A stretch of 64,000 nt of DNA from Mycolicibacterium peregrinum (GCF_002102345.1 NZ_LQPP01000011.1:62001-126000); one strand, 5' to 3'; numbered from the stretch's first letter, positions 25,660 through 35,059 are shown. The notes: generated by a model from the letters alone, not told the origin. Program-made: numbers and translations.

Positions 25660-26459
25660 CACCCGGTGAATTCGGTCGGACGCTTCTCGACGAACGCCTG
25701 CACGCCCTCTTTCGAGTCGTGCGAATACGACTGGATTTCCTGCGCCATCGCCTCGGCGACGAAGGCACCGGACCGGTCGGTGTCGGGGGAGTCGTTGAGC
25801 AGTCGTTTGGTGAATGCGATCGCGGTGGTGGGTGCCCCCGCAAGCCTGCCGGCGAAGTCCGCGACCGTGGCATCGAGCGCGTCGATCGCCACCACCCGGT
25901 TCACCAGACCGAGGCTCAAAGCCTCGGCAGCGGTGAGCTTCTCACCGAAGAATGCCATCTCCTTGGCCTTCTGCATGCCGATCCGCCGCGGCAGCAGATA
26001 ACAACCGCCGCCGTCGACAACCAATCCGCGTTTGGCGAAAGACTCGGCGAAGTAGGCATTTTCGGTGGCGATGACCAGATCCGAGGCATACACCAGGTGA
26101 GCTCCGACACCGGTGGCCGCACCCTGCACCGCGGTGATTACCGGCTTGTTGCAGTCCAGCACGCTGGCCACCAGCTTCTGGGCGCCGTTCATGATGCGCC
26201 GCATCGGGTCCATCACCCGCTTCGCCACCGTGGCACGCCGCTCGGCGAGCGAGCCGACATCGGCGCCGGCACAGAAGTGTTTACCGTTGGCGCGCAGAAC
26301 GACTACGCGCACCTTGTCGTCGGCGTCCGCCGCAGCCAACAATGCGATCAATGCATCGCGGTCATCGGGTCGCACCGCGTTGGCGGCTTCGGGGCGGTTG
26401 AGGGTAATGGTCAGGACACCGTCTGTGGTGTCCGACAGCACTGCAGGTTGAGTGTTCAT
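25656..26459 (-). CDS. enoyl-CoA hydratase/isomerase family protein (EchA)
   Basis: 267-residue crotonase-fold protein. The oxyanion-hole motifs 'HFCAGADVGSL' and 'VQGAATGVGAHLVYASD' are present. At the first catalytic Glu position (GGGxE in classic hydratases) it has 'GVGAH', so it may not be a standard hydratase; 'VVDGGGCYLLPR' with an Asp is more like isomerase or other crotonases. It overlaps the P450 stop and DUF35 start by four bases each, indicating one operon. Confidence 0.85.
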   Translation of the reverse strand: MNTQPAVLSDTTDGVLTITLNRPEAANAVRPDDRDALIALLAAADADDKVRVVVLRANGKHFCAGADVGSLAERRATVAKRVMDPMRRIMNGAQKLVASVLDCNKPVITAVQGAATGVGAHLVYASDLVIATENAYFAESFAKRGLVVDGGGCYLLPRRIGMQKAKEMAFFGEKLTAAEALSLGLVNRVVAIDALDATVADFAGRLAGAPTTAIAFTKRLLNDSPDTDRSGAFVAEAMAQEIQSYSHDSKEGVQAFVEKRPTEFTGW

Positions 26460-27730
26460 GGAGTGTAAGTCGCCTTGAGGTGTTTGATGCCGTTGACGAA
26501 GTTCGACCTCAGCATGACCGGTTCGCCGACCGAGGTGATGTCAGGATAACGGTCGTAGAGCATCTTGAATGCGACGTTGAGTTCTAGCCGAGCGAGGTGC
26601 GCACCCAAGCAGAAGTGCGGTCCTGGCCCGCCGAACGCGATGTGGTTGTTCGGCTTTCGGGCGATGTCAAAGAGCTCCGGGTCAGCGAAGTTGGCTGGGT
26701 CGCGGTTGGCGGCGGGGTACCACAGGACGACCTTGTCGCCGGCGTTGAAGGTGTGGGTGATCGCGCCCTGCTCGTCGGTCAGTGTCACACCGTCGCGGGT
26801 GACCGTGCGGCGCATATGGATCACCGGGCTGGCATATCGCAGGATCTCCTCGATCGCGGGTGATGCCAGTTCGTCGTAGTTCGCCAGTAGCCGGTCCCGC
26901 TGCTCGGGATGCGTGGACAGGATCAGCAACCCATGCGTGAGCGCGTTGCGGGTCGTCTCGTTGCCAGCCCCGATCAGCAGGATGAAGAACTTGGCCAGTT
27001 CTTGCGGGGTCAGATTCTCCTCGTCAGAGGTCACCAGTTTGCTGATCACATCGGCGCGGGGGTTCGCGATACGGTCCTCGGCAATACTTTTCAGCAAGTC
27101 GATGAGTCGCTCACTGGTTTCGGTGACGGCGGTCTCGATGCCCTTGATGCTCTGGTCCGGTACGTACTCGGGATCGGAGGCGCCCAGCACCACGTTGGTC
27201 GCGCGCAGGATGAACTGCTCGTGCTCGCGTGGCACGCCCAGCATGTTGTCGATGATGCGAAGCGGCAGCAGCGTGGCGAAGGAGGAGACGAAATCGCACT
27301 CACCGGAGCGCGGCATCTCGTCGAGAATCTCGGCGGTCGTCTCTTGAACCAGGCCGCGGAGGTCCGCGAGGATGCGAGGGGTGAAACCGCGGGAGACGAT
27401 CTTGCGCAGCCGCATGTGCTCGGGGTCGTCCATATCGATGATCGAGCCGCGGTATTCGCGCATCTCGGCCGTCTGGTCGAAGATCTGGGTGCCCTGCCCC
27501 GAGCAGAAGTCCTCCGGCCGCCGACTGATCTGGGAGACGTCGCGGTGCGAGCCGACGGCCCAGAATCCGCGCACCCGGGAGGACGAGGGCCGACTGGTCC
27601 GGACGAATACCGGGCCGCCGGCCTCTCTCAGGCGCCGGTAGAGGTCGCTGCGGTCGGCTGGACGCTCCTGCCACCACTGCAGGTCGATCAGCGGGGCGAA
27701 CTGCTGCTCATCGGTGTCGATCGCGCTCAC
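26456..27730 (-). CDS. cytochrome P450 (CYP125/142-like group)
   Basis: 424-residue P450. The I-helix motif is 'LIGAGNETTRNAL', ExxR is in 'EEILRYASP', and the haem loop is 'IAFGGPGPHFCLGAHLARLE'. 'WYPAANRDPANFADPELF' and the AGNETT form are shared with the mycobacterial CYP124/125/142 type that oxidises terminal methyl groups of branched or steroid chains; family placement is inferred from memory. GTG 27730 is chosen: it follows 'AGAATT' (possible -10) by seven bases, suggesting a leaderless transcript, and the motif 2 operator sits 13 bases upstream. Confidence 0.87.
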   Translation of the reverse strand: MSAIDTDEQQFAPLIDLQWWQERPADRSDLYRRLREAGGPVFVRTSRPSSSRVRGFWAVGSHRDVSQISRRPEDFCSGQGTQIFDQTAEMREYRGSIIDMDDPEHMRLRKIVSRGFTPRILADLRGLVQETTAEILDEMPRSGECDFVSSFATLLPLRIIDNMLGVPREHEQFILRATNVVLGASDPEYVPDQSIKGIETAVTETSERLIDLLKSIAEDRIANPRADVISKLVTSDEENLTPQELAKFFILLIGAGNETTRNALTHGLLILSTHPEQRDRLLANYDELASPAIEEILRYASPVIHMRRTVTRDGVTLTDEQGAITHTFNAGDKVVLWYPAANRDPANFADPELFDIARKPNNHIAFGGPGPHFCLGAHLARLELNVAFKMLYDRYPDITSVGEPVMLRSNFVNGIKHLKATYTP

Positions 27731-27742
27731 AACAAGCAATTC

Positions 27743-27756
27743 TGGCACTAGTGTCA
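27743..27756. promoter_or_regulatory. motif 2 operator copy c (TGGCACTAGTGTCA)
   Basis: 14-bp near-perfect palindrome preceded by TTC, 13 bases upstream of the P450 start at 27730 (minus strand). The distance and the 'CCAGAATT' flank are the same as at copy d (31553-31566) before the ALDH gene. Confidence 0.65.
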
Positions 27757-27841
27757 CTTTTTGGCAATGCTGTGGTGCGTAGTGTGTGGCCTGTTGTGTC
27801 GAATACCCGCACGTCGACCAGTCGAGTGATCTAACATGTGT

Positions 27842-27854
27842 GTCCATATTGGAC
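27842..27854. promoter_or_regulatory. palindrome upstream of the Gfo/Idh oxidoreductase
   Basis: GTCCA-TAT-TGGAC, a perfect 13-bp inverted repeat, 15 bases before ATG 27870. It is unlike motifs 1-3; it could be a separate operator for this gene. Confidence 0.4.
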
Positions 27855-27869
27855 GAGGTTAGGACAACT

Positions 27870-28964
27870 ATGACGCACCAGACACCGAAGCGGGTCGGCA
27901 TCATCGGCGTGGGGTGGGGCGCTCATGTGCAGGTACCAGGCTTCCGGGCGGCGAACGGCTTCGATCCTGTCGCACTCTGTGCACGCATGCCCGAGCGGCT
28001 GGAACGGGTGGCCGCCAAACTGGGCATCGAGGAAACCTCCACCGATTGGCAGTCGTTCGTGACCCGCGACGACCTCGATGTCATCTCGGTCGCGACACCG
28101 ACCAATCTCCATCGCGACATGACGCTGGCCGCCTTGGCAGCGGGCAAGCCGGTGTTGTGCGAGAAGCCGCTCGCCGGTGACCTCGAATCCGCGCGCGAGA
28201 TGGTGCGGGCGGCCGCCGATGCCGACCTGCCCACCGCATGCTGTTTCGAGAACCGGTGGAATCCGGACTGGTTGGCTGTCGCCGACAAGGTGCGTTCGGG
28301 CTTTCTGGGCACGCAGTATCTGGCGCGGGTCAGTCGCAGCGCGTCGTACTGGCACCCGAGCCACGCGTTGCAGGCTGACTGGATGTACGACAGAGAGCAG
28401 GGTGGTGGTTATCTGGCGGGGATGTTGGTGCACGACCTGGACTTCCTGTGCAGCCTGCTCGGTCGACCGGTGTCGGTGTGCGCTGAGGTGCGGACCACCG
28501 TCCCGGTGCGGGAACGGCCCGATGGGACGACGCTGAATGTCACCGCCGACGACACCGCGGCGGTGTTGATGCGGATGGAATCCGGGGTGACTGCGGTGCT
28601 GAGCGTTTCGGTGATGGGCGCCCACGCCGATCATTACCGGCTGGAGTTGTTCGGTTCCGACGGCACGCTCATCGGAGACGGTGACCTGCGCTCGGCGGCA
28701 TACTCGGCCGGCTTGACCGTCGACGACGGACTGAGCCCGTTGGCGGTCGACGACCGCGAACCGGCGCATCCAGAAAAGCTGCCGACCGGTCTGGCCGGAC
28801 ATGCGAGCCGGGCGATGGCCTTGATGCTTGAGGACTGGCTGCCTGCCTTCGACGGTGCGCCCAGTTCGGCGGCCACTTTCGAGGACGGATTGCTCTCGCT
28901 CGCGGTGATCGACGCCGCGCACCGCTCCGCCGAGGGCGGCGGCTGGGAGCCCGTGCAGGTCTGA
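27870..28964 (+). CDS. Gfo/Idh/MocA-family NAD(P)-dependent oxidoreductase
   Basis: 364-residue protein with the dinucleotide motif 'VGIIGVGWGAHVQVPGF' and the family signature 'VLCEKPLAGDLESA', followed by a C-terminal alpha/beta domain with 'GGGYLAGMLVHDLDFLCSLLG' (key His and Asp). The family acts on sugars, inositols, and other cyclic hydroxyls. Start ATG 27870 is used; the frame is open upstream but that part overlaps the divergent P450 promoter. It is divergent from the P450 operon and almost abuts the convergent alcohol dehydrogenase gene. Confidence 0.83.
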   Translation: MTHQTPKRVGIIGVGWGAHVQVPGFRAANGFDPVALCARMPERLERVAAKLGIEETSTDWQSFVTRDDLDVISVATPTNLHRDMTLAALAAGKPVLCEKPLAGDLESAREMVRAAADADLPTACCFENRWNPDWLAVADKVRSGFLGTQYLARVSRSASYWHPSHALQADWMYDREQGGGYLAGMLVHDLDFLCSLLGRPVSVCAEVRTTVPVRERPDGTTLNVTADDTAAVLMRMESGVTAVLSVSVMGAHADHYRLELFGSDGTLIGDGDLRSAAYSAGLTVDDGLSPLAVDDREPAHPEKLPTGLAGHASRAMALMLEDWLPAFDGAPSSAATFEDGLLSLAVIDAAHRSAEGGGWEPVQV

Positions 28965-28974
28965 AGCGCGTCGC

Positions 28975-30099
28975 CTATCCCTCAGCGGCCGGATAGATCA
29001 GCACGCCACGGATATTGGCGCCCGCGTGCATGTCGGCGTAGCCGTCGTTGACCTTCTCCAGGGGATAGGTGCGAGTGACCATGGAATCCAGGTCCACCTG
29101 TCCGGCGCTGCTGAGCTCGAGGATCTTCGGGATGTCAGCACGCGGATTGCCTGAGCCGTAGAGCGTTCCGATGATCTGCTTCTCGGTCAGCGTGAGGTCC
29201 ATCAGGTTGGCGCGGATCTCCCGTTCCAGCATGGGGTGGATGTTGGTGACGACGAGCTTGCCGCGCTTGGCCGTCATGGCCAGGGCCTGACCGACGAGCT
29301 GACCGTCACCGACTCCCATCGCGCAGATGAACTTGTCCACGCCGCGGTCCCAGGTCGCCTCGGCGACAACGCCTTTGGCCTCATCCCAGCTCGCTGCGGT
29401 GTGGGTGGCGCCCATCTTCATCGCTTCGGCCCGCTTGTATTCCGAGGGGTCGATGACGGTGATGGTGCGGGCGCCGGCGAGACGGGCGCCCTGCACCGCC
29501 GCTGCGCCGATACCGCCGACGCCCGCGACGGCGACGGTGTCACCCGGTCGTACCTCGGCGGCGTACACCGACGATCCCCAACCGGTGATGAAGCCGCAGC
29601 CGAGCAGGCAAGCCCGGTCCAGGCGGTAGTGCTGCGGGACCTTGACGCAGCTCGCCTCGTGCACCACGGTGTGATGGGCGAAGGACCCGACCCCGCAGGC
29701 CAGCGCGAGGTCCTGGTCGCCGAAGTGGTGGCGAGCGGTGCCGTCGTGAATCTGCATGCCGGAGTAGATTTTTGCGCCGAGATCGCAGAGGCTCTGATGG
29801 CCGGTCGAACATGACGGGCAGCGGCCGCACGACGGGATGAAGCTGAATACGACGTGGTCGCCAGGGGACAGCCACGACACATGCTCACCGACCGCCTTGA
29901 CCACGCCCGCGCCCTCGTGGCCGCCGATGCATGGCAGCGCGATCGGCATATCGCCGGTCACGAGGTGGTCGTCGGAGTGGCACATGCCCGAGGCGTGTAA
30001 CTCGACCAGCACCTCGGTCGCCTTCGGCGGGTCCAGTTCGATGGTCTCGATCGACCACGGCGTGTTGCGTTCGAACAGCACGGCTGCCTGCGTCTGCAT
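28975..30099 (-). CDS. Zn-dependent, NDMA-type alcohol dehydrogenase (mycofactocin-associated)
   Basis: 374-residue medium-chain alcohol dehydrogenase. Catalytic zinc motifs 'SGMCHSDDHL' and 'GGHEGAGVV' are present, and the structural zinc site is 'CGRCPSCSTGHQSLCD'. The nucleotide motif is 'VAGVGGIGAAAVQGARLAG'. The overall form, including 'KIYSGMQIHDGTARHH', matches the NDMA-dependent group that keeps NAD bound and depends on mycofactocin as external acceptor. ATG 30099 has a GGAAGGG box upstream. It follows the ALDH gene on the same strand, suggesting alcohol to aldehyde to acid oxidation. Confidence 0.87.
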   Translation of the reverse strand: MQTQAAVLFERNTPWSIETIELDPPKATEVLVELHASGMCHSDDHLVTGDMPIALPCIGGHEGAGVVKAVGEHVSWLSPGDHVVFSFIPSCGRCPSCSTGHQSLCDLGAKIYSGMQIHDGTARHHFGDQDLALACGVGSFAHHTVVHEASCVKVPQHYRLDRACLLGCGFITGWGSSVYAAEVRPGDTVAVAGVGGIGAAAVQGARLAGARTITVIDPSEYKRAEAMKMGATHTAASWDEAKGVVAEATWDRGVDKFICAMGVGDGQLVGQALAMTAKRGKLVVTNIHPMLEREIRANLMDLTLTEKQIIGTLYGSGNPRADIPKILELSSAGQVDLDSMVTRTYPLEKVNDGYADMHAGANIRGVLIYPAAEG

Positions 30100-30118
30100 T
30101 GATGAAATCCCTTCCGGA

Positions 30119-31540
30119 TCAACGAATGATGGCTTGGTACTCAACGAAGCCGGTGATGCCCTCCGGGCCACCCTCACGGCCGATGCCGGACTGTTTGAAG
30201 CCACCGAACGGGCTGCCGAAGTCGAGTACGGCGGTCGAGTTGACGGCCACCGAACCGGCCTGCAATTGGGCTGCCACCGCGGCCGCGCGTTCCTCATCAG
30301 CCGACCACACGGCACCCACCAGTCCGTAGCGCGAGTCGTTGGCGATGGCGACCGCCTCGGGAATGTCCTCGTAGGCGATCACCACGACAACCGGACCGAA
30401 GACTTCCTCGCGGGCGATCTCCATATCGTTGGTCGCTTCGACCAGGGCAGGTGTGACGAACCATCCCGGCCGGTCGGGACGCTCACCGCCGGTGAGCACT
30501 GTGGCCCCCTCGTCGCGCGCCCGCTGCAGTAGTCCTTCGACCTTGTCGCGCGCCGCTTCGTTGATCAATGGACCGATATCAGTGGACCGGTCGGCCGGGT
30601 CTCCGACCGTCAACGCGGAGATCGCGGTGCTCAGCGCGGCCACGTATTCTCCATAACGGCTGCGCGGCAGCAGGATTCGGGTCAAGGCGGCGCACAGCTG
30701 GCCGTTGTTGCCCATCACTCCGCCGACCAGTCCGGCGACCGTCGTCTCCAGTGGCGCGTCGGGCAGCACGATGGCCGCGGACTTGCCACCCAGTTCGGTA
30801 CTGCAGCGACGGATCCGGGATCCGCACGACGCGGCGATCCGGGCGCCGACCGCCGTCGATCCGGTGAAGCTGACCTTGTCGATACCGGGATGCTCGGTGA
30901 GCAGCTCGCCGGTCGCGGCGCCGCCGTTGACGACGTTGACCACGCCGGCGGGGATCCCGGCTTCCTCGATCGCCTCCATGAGCACACCGAAGCTCAGCGG
31001 TGCATCGGGTGCAGGCTTGAGGACCACTGTGCAGCCCGCGGCCAATGCCGGGCCCAATTTCAGTGCCGCGATGAACAAGGGGGTGTTCCACGGCACGATC
31101 GCGCCGACCACGCCCACCGGCACCTGTCGTACGTCGACGACGCCACCGGCCATCGAGGGACGGCTGGCGGTGAACGGATGGTCGGATGTGATGGCGGCGT
31201 AGGCCCGTAACACCCCGGTCGCCGTAATGACCTGGCCGAAGGTGCTCCACGAGCGCGGCGAGCCGATTTCGGCGGTGGACAGGTCGGCCAGCTCGCCCTT
31301 ACATGCGGTCAGGACATCGGCTAGCCTTCCCAGCGCGGCGCCGCGCTCGGCGGGGGAGGTCTGCGCCCAGGCGGGCAGCGCGTCGCGGGCCGCAGCGACG
31401 GCGGCAGAGACTTCGGCGTCGCCCGCAATACCCACGGTGCCCAGCACCTCGCCGGTGGTCGGCGAGGTCACCTGCACTGTGGCGGCGGCAGTGTTCGTCA
31501 CCCATTTGCCTGCGACGTAGCTCGCCGTCAACTCAATCAT
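30119..31540 (-). CDS. NAD(P)-dependent aldehyde dehydrogenase
   Basis: 473-residue aldehyde dehydrogenase. Catalytic Glu is in 'TELGGKSAAIVL' and catalytic Cys in 'MGNNGQLCAALTRILL'; 'PFGGFKQSGIGREGG' ends the protein. It is cotranscribed with the NDMA-type alcohol dehydrogenase downstream, so it likely takes the aldehyde made there. ATG 31540 lies seven bases after 'AGAATT' and 13 bases after motif 2 copy d, the same arrangement as at the P450 gene 26456-27730, which argues for a leaderless transcript from this start rather than an upstream ATG at 31567. Confidence 0.88.
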   Translation of the reverse strand: MIELTASYVAGKWVTNTAAATVQVTSPTTGEVLGTVGIAGDAEVSAAVAAARDALPAWAQTSPAERGAALGRLADVLTACKGELADLSTAEIGSPRSWSTFGQVITATGVLRAYAAITSDHPFTASRPSMAGGVVDVRQVPVGVVGAIVPWNTPLFIAALKLGPALAAGCTVVLKPAPDAPLSFGVLMEAIEEAGIPAGVVNVVNGGAATGELLTEHPGIDKVSFTGSTAVGARIAASCGSRIRRCSTELGGKSAAIVLPDAPLETTVAGLVGGVMGNNGQLCAALTRILLPRSRYGEYVAALSTAISALTVGDPADRSTDIGPLINEAARDKVEGLLQRARDEGATVLTGGERPDRPGWFVTPALVEATNDMEIAREEVFGPVVVVIAYEDIPEAVAIANDSRYGLVGAVWSADEERAAAVAAQLQAGSVAVNSTAVLDFGSPFGGFKQSGIGREGGPEGITGFVEYQAIIR

Positions 31541-31552
31541 GGACGCCAATTC

Positions 31553-31566
31553 TGGCATTGATGTCA
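31553..31566. promoter_or_regulatory. motif 2 operator copy d (TGGCATTGATGTCA)
   Basis: 14-bp palindrome with one mismatch in the arms, flanked by TTC, 13 bases upstream of the ALDH start (minus strand). It shares the divergent region with copy e. Confidence 0.6.
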
Positions 31567-31628
31567 TCTTTAGACAAGCTGCTCATGGGGGATAAATTGT
31601 TGTTCCGGTTTTGCATCCGGAGTATTTC

Positions 31629-31643
31629 TGACACTATTGGTCA
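31629..31643. promoter_or_regulatory. motif 2 operator copy e (variant)
   Basis: TGACACTATTGGTCA, preceded by TTTC. The right half-site is shifted by one base, making it the weakest motif 2 copy. It ends two bases before ATG 31646 of the MaoC-MaoC-tandem TetR operon. Confidence 0.45.
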
Positions 31644-31645
31644 CT

Positions 31646-32083
31646 ATGAACGCAGCGCCTGACAATGACGCCGACCTCGACGTGGGACAACCCTGGGAGG
31701 TGGTTGTGGAGCGCGGCAAGATCGCCGAGTTCGCCGAAGCCATGCTCAGCGCGGACCCCGCCTTCCGTGGTCCAGACGCGATCGTTCCGCCGACCTTCCT
31801 GACCAGTGCCGCCCGCTGGGCGCCACCGGGCGTCCGGGTCAACGTGGGTTTCGACCGCAAGCGCCTCCTGCACGGCGAGCAGGAGTACACCTTCCACGGC
31901 GACCTGCCTGCCGCCGGTGATGTCCTGACCGCGCAGGAGCGGATCGTGGAGCGTTTCTCCAAGCCGGGTAAGCGTGGTGGCACCATGCGATTCGCCACCG
32001 TGGTGACCGAATACCGCGACGCTGCAGGAGATTTGGTGGCCGAGGCAAAAGCCACCTTCATCGAGACGGCGGCCAAGCAGTGA
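31646..32083 (+). CDS. MaoC-like dehydratase, N-terminal-type subunit
   Basis: 145-residue hotdog-fold protein of the MaoC N-terminal/FAS1-dehydratase type. 'VPPTFLTSAARW' and 'LLHGEQEYTFHGDLPAAGDVLTAQERI' split around residue 75 are the recognisable parts; it lacks the hydratase Asp-His motif that the next protein has. It likely forms a heterodimeric enoyl-CoA hydratase with it, like ChsH1/ChsH2 or HadAB. ATG 31646 follows the operator directly, so the transcript may be leaderless; GTG 31637 is an alternative inside the operator. Confidence 0.8.
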   Translation: MNAAPDNDADLDVGQPWEVVVERGKIAEFAEAMLSADPAFRGPDAIVPPTFLTSAARWAPPGVRVNVGFDRKRLLHGEQEYTFHGDLPAAGDVLTAQERIVERFSKPGKRGGTMRFATVVTEYRDAAGDLVAEAKATFIETAAKQ

Positions 32084-32529
32084 AGCGCGGTGATCAGGCG
32101 CCACCCCGGGAGTTCGGCCCACTCACTCGGCAGATGTTCGTGCGCTACTCCGGCGCGTCCGGTGACCTCAACCCGATGCACTACGACGATGAACTGGCGC
32201 GGTCCGCGGGTTACCCCTCGGTGTTCGCCCAGGGCATGTTCTCCGCCGCGCTGTTGGCCGGGTTCGCCACCGACTGGCTGGGGGCACCTGCAGTGCGCCG
32301 ATTCGGCGTCCGCTTCCGCGAGCAGGTCTGGCCGGGTGACGTTCTGACCTGCGCGGGGACGGTCGTCGCGGTGTCCGAGGAGGGCGACGTCGATCGCGTG
32401 AGTGTCGAACTGACCGCCACCAGGCAGACCGGCGGAGTGGCGATTACCAGCACTGCGGAATTCGCGGTACCCCGAACCGGAGCGCGAAACACGGCACGCG
32501 GTGCCGCGGGTCCTCCGGATCAGCAATAG
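32080..32529 (+). CDS. MaoC-like enoyl-CoA hydratase, catalytic subunit
   Basis: 149-residue hotdog protein with the hydratase-2 motif 'YSGASGDLNPMHYDDELARS' that supplies the catalytic Asp and His. GTG 32080 overlaps the stop of the preceding gene by four bases, as expected for subunits of one enzyme. It would hydrate the enoyl-CoA made by an ACAD, providing the substrate of a retro-aldolase. Confidence 0.85.
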   Translation: MKRGDQAPPREFGPLTRQMFVRYSGASGDLNPMHYDDELARSAGYPSVFAQGMFSAALLAGFATDWLGAPAVRRFGVRFREQVWPGDVLTCAGTVVAVSEEGDVDRVSVELTATRQTGGVAITSTAEFAVPRTGARNTARGAAGPPDQQ

Positions 32530-32541
32530 GCTGGTGACACC

Positions 32542-33882
32542 ATGTCCGACGCCTCGATAGTCCGCCGCGCCAGTTACGGCCCGTCCAGCCCGGCCGTGGG
32601 TGCGCGGGGGGCCAGCACCCGCAGCAGGATCACCGAGGTCTCACTGGAACTGTTCGGTCGGCTCGGCTACTTCGACACCTCGGTCGACGCGATCGCCAAG
32701 GCAGCAGGGATATCGCGGGCCGCCCTGTATCAGTACTTCCACGGCAAGGACGAGATCTTCCTGGAGTTGTTGAACGAATGCGGCAGCGCACTGTTCCGCG
32801 TCGCACGCCGCATCGGTCCGATGGGACCGGATGAAACCGGTTTCGACAATCTCAACTGGTGGCTCGGCGAGTGGAGTTGGGTTTTCGAGAAGTACTCCAC
32901 GATGTTCGTGCAGTGGACGGCGATCGCCTCGTCGGACACCAAGGTGCGTCCCGCGATCACGGGGTTCGTGCGCAGCTACAACCATCGGCTGGCGGTACGG
33001 CTCGGCGCGTCCGGCCTGCACGGTCTGGACCCCGAGGTCGCAGCCATGACGATGACCGCACTGGTGCACCGCATCAACCTCTTCGTGCACACCGACCGCG
33101 CCTACGGTCGTAGCGCCAAGGACGTGATCGACACCCTGTCGGTGTTCCTGCAGTTGGTGATGTTCCCGGATACGCCACCGGCAGTGCTGAAGTCGTTGGG
33201 GCTGCACGCCAGCACGGACCCGACCGCCGATGTGTACGCCGTGCAGGTGCCCGATGCGCCCGATCTCGTGGGGCTGTCCATCACCGAGCGCACCACGAAC
33301 CTGAGCAAGCGCGCCGTCGCCACCGTGACGACGCTGGCCGACGCCGGTGCCGCGCAGTTCCGGGCCAAGGGATACCGCAGCACCAGCGTCGACGACATCG
33401 TCGCGGCCGCTGAAGTCGCGCGTGGCACGTTCTACAAGTACTTCAGCGACAAGCAGGATCTGCTCGCCGCGGTGGGTGCCGAGGTCTACGGGGCTGGAAA
33501 GGCATTCGCCGAACGGATCGGGCAGGTGGATCCGGTGGCCGACGAATCGACTCTGCGGCACTGGTTGGCCACGTATGTGGAGTTCTACGACCGGTACTCC
33601 GGTTGTATCGACGCCTGGGCCGAGGGCACCACCGACGACCCCACGATCGTCGGGATCGGTGAGAACGGTCAGGTGCTGATGGACCTCGGCGCCGCCAGGA
33701 TGTTGGCCCGCAGCCCCGGTGCGTACCCGTACGACCCGGTGATCTCGGCACTGATCCTGCGCTCACTGGTCACCCGGGTGCCTGAGGCCGCCCTCGATCT
33801 GCCCGAACCGCTGAGCCAGGACGACGTCGTCGAGTTGTTGATGACCTGCATCAAGCGGGGTTTTTTCGCTCAGTCGAAGTGA
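32542..33882 (+). CDS. tandem TetR-family regulator with two DNA-binding domains (Mce3R-like)
   Basis: 446-residue protein with two complete TetR units. The first helix-turn-helix is 'TSVDAIAKAAGISRAALYQY' (about residues 46-65) and the second is 'SVDDIVAAAEVARGTFYKYF' (about 282-301). This architecture is that of Mce3R, a repressor of lipid and sterol genes in M. tuberculosis that binds DNA as a pseudo-dimer. It lies 12 bases after the MaoC pair, so it is expressed from the promoter with motif 2 copy e; this makes it the prime candidate for the motif 2 regulator and suggests autoregulation. Its 3' end overlaps the convergent CoA-transferase by 32 bases. Confidence 0.88.
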   Translation: MSDASIVRRASYGPSSPAVGARGASTRSRITEVSLELFGRLGYFDTSVDAIAKAAGISRAALYQYFHGKDEIFLELLNECGSALFRVARRIGPMGPDETGFDNLNWWLGEWSWVFEKYSTMFVQWTAIASSDTKVRPAITGFVRSYNHRLAVRLGASGLHGLDPEVAAMTMTALVHRINLFVHTDRAYGRSAKDVIDTLSVFLQLVMFPDTPPAVLKSLGLHASTDPTADVYAVQVPDAPDLVGLSITERTTNLSKRAVATVTTLADAGAAQFRAKGYRSTSVDDIVAAAEVARGTFYKYFSDKQDLLAAVGAEVYGAGKAFAERIGQVDPVADESTLRHWLATYVEFYDRYSGCIDAWAEGTTDDPTIVGIGENGQVLMDLGAARMLARSPGAYPYDPVISALILRSLVTRVPEAALDLPEPLSQDDVVELLMTCIKRGFFAQSK

Positions 33883-35059
33883 CGCCTGCGGAGATCAAGT
33901 CCTCGATCTCGGCGGGCGGGTATCCCAACTCGCCCAGTATCTTTCGGCTGTGTGCGCCCAATGCGGGCACGTCACCGAGTACCGGCTCGACACCCGCCAG
34001 GCCCGCAGGCGGCGGCAGTGCCTGCGCGGGCCCACCAGGAGTCTGAATTCCGCGCCAGCGGTCTCGGCCGGTGAGCACGGGATGGTCCGACAGTTGCTCG
34101 ACATCGTTCATGCGCGCATGCGCCACCACCGCTTCGTCAAGACCTGCCTCGAGTTCGCCGGTATCCAACCGGGCCACCGTTTCGCTGATGATGGCCTCCA
34201 ACTCGTCGCGGTGTGCGACGCGGTCCGGATTCGTGGCGAACCGCGGATCCGCGACGAGATCGGCTCTGTTCAAGACGATTTCGCAGAGCCGCTGCCATTC
34301 CGGCGGATTCTGCACCGCCAGCAGCACCGTGCCGCCGTCACCGGCGGTGAACGGGCCGTACGGAGCGATGGTCGGATGGCGGGCACCCGTGCGGGCGGGC
34401 GCTGTCCCGCCGTACCGGCCGTAATAGAGCGGCTGGGACATCCATTCGACCAGCGCATCGAACAACGACACCGAAACCGGTCGCGCCACACCGGTGGTGG
34501 CGCGGGTGTACAGCGCGGTGAGAATGCCGGAGAACGTGAACATTCCGGCCGCGATATCGGCGATGGACACCCCGGTGCGTGCCACCTCTGCCGGCGAACC
34601 GGTCACCGACAGCAGCCCGGCCTCGGCCTGCACCAGCAGGTCGTAGGCCTTTCGGTCCTTCCACGGGCCGTCCTGGCCGTAGCCGCTGATGGTCGCGGTG
34701 ATGACCCGTGGGTGTGCGCGGGCGACCGACTCGGCGTCCAACCCCATCCGGGCGGATGCCCCCGGCCCGAGGTTCTGCACCAGCACATCGGCATCCTCGA
34801 GCAGCCGGTGCACGATCCGCAGCCCTTCGGGCGCTTTGAGGTCCAGCGTCAAGGACTCCTTGCCGCGATTGAGCCAGACGAAGTAACTGGACTCGCCGTG
34901 CACCGAACGGTCGTACCCGCGGGCGAAGTCACCCCCTTGGGGGCGTTCGACTTTCACGACCCGGGCGCCGAGGTCGGCGAGCTGGCGGGTCGCGTACGGT
35001 GCCGCGACTGCCTGCTCGAGGCTGACGACAGTGATTCCTGCCAGCGGTGCGTCCGTCAT
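33851..35059 (-). CDS. family III CoA-transferase (CaiB/BaiF)
   Basis: 402-residue CoA-transferase. The N-terminus 'GITVVSLEQAVAAPYATRQL' and 'GARVVKVERPQGGDFARGYD' are typical, and the catalytic Asp is in 'VSIADIAAGMF'. It would transfer CoA between acids, e.g. from succinyl-CoA. ATG 35059 overlaps the stop of the fused ACAD gene (ATGA), so the two are coupled. The reading frame upstream of 35059 is only a shadow of the ACAD gene. Confidence 0.88.
   Translation of the reverse strand: MTDAPLAGITVVSLEQAVAAPYATRQLADLGARVVKVERPQGGDFARGYDRSVHGESSYFVWLNRGKESLTLDLKAPEGLRIVHRLLEDADVLVQNLGPGASARMGLDAESVARAHPRVITATISGYGQDGPWKDRKAYDLLVQAEAGLLSVTGSPAEVARTGVSIADIAAGMFTFSGILTALYTRATTGVARPVSVSLFDALVEWMSQPLYYGRYGGTAPARTGARHPTIAPYGPFTAGDGGTVLLAVQNPPEWQRLCEIVLNRADLVADPRFATNPDRVAHRDELEAIISETVARLDTGELEAGLDEAVVAHARMNDVEQLSDHPVLTGRDRWRGIQTPGGPAQALPPPAGLAGVEPVLGDVPALGAHSRKILGELGYPPAEIEDLISAGVTSTERKNPA

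Noticed and set aside
32542..33882. Two separate TetR genes
   Set aside because: The frame is continuous with a linker between the two domains and has no internal stop, matching the tandem Mce3R architecture.
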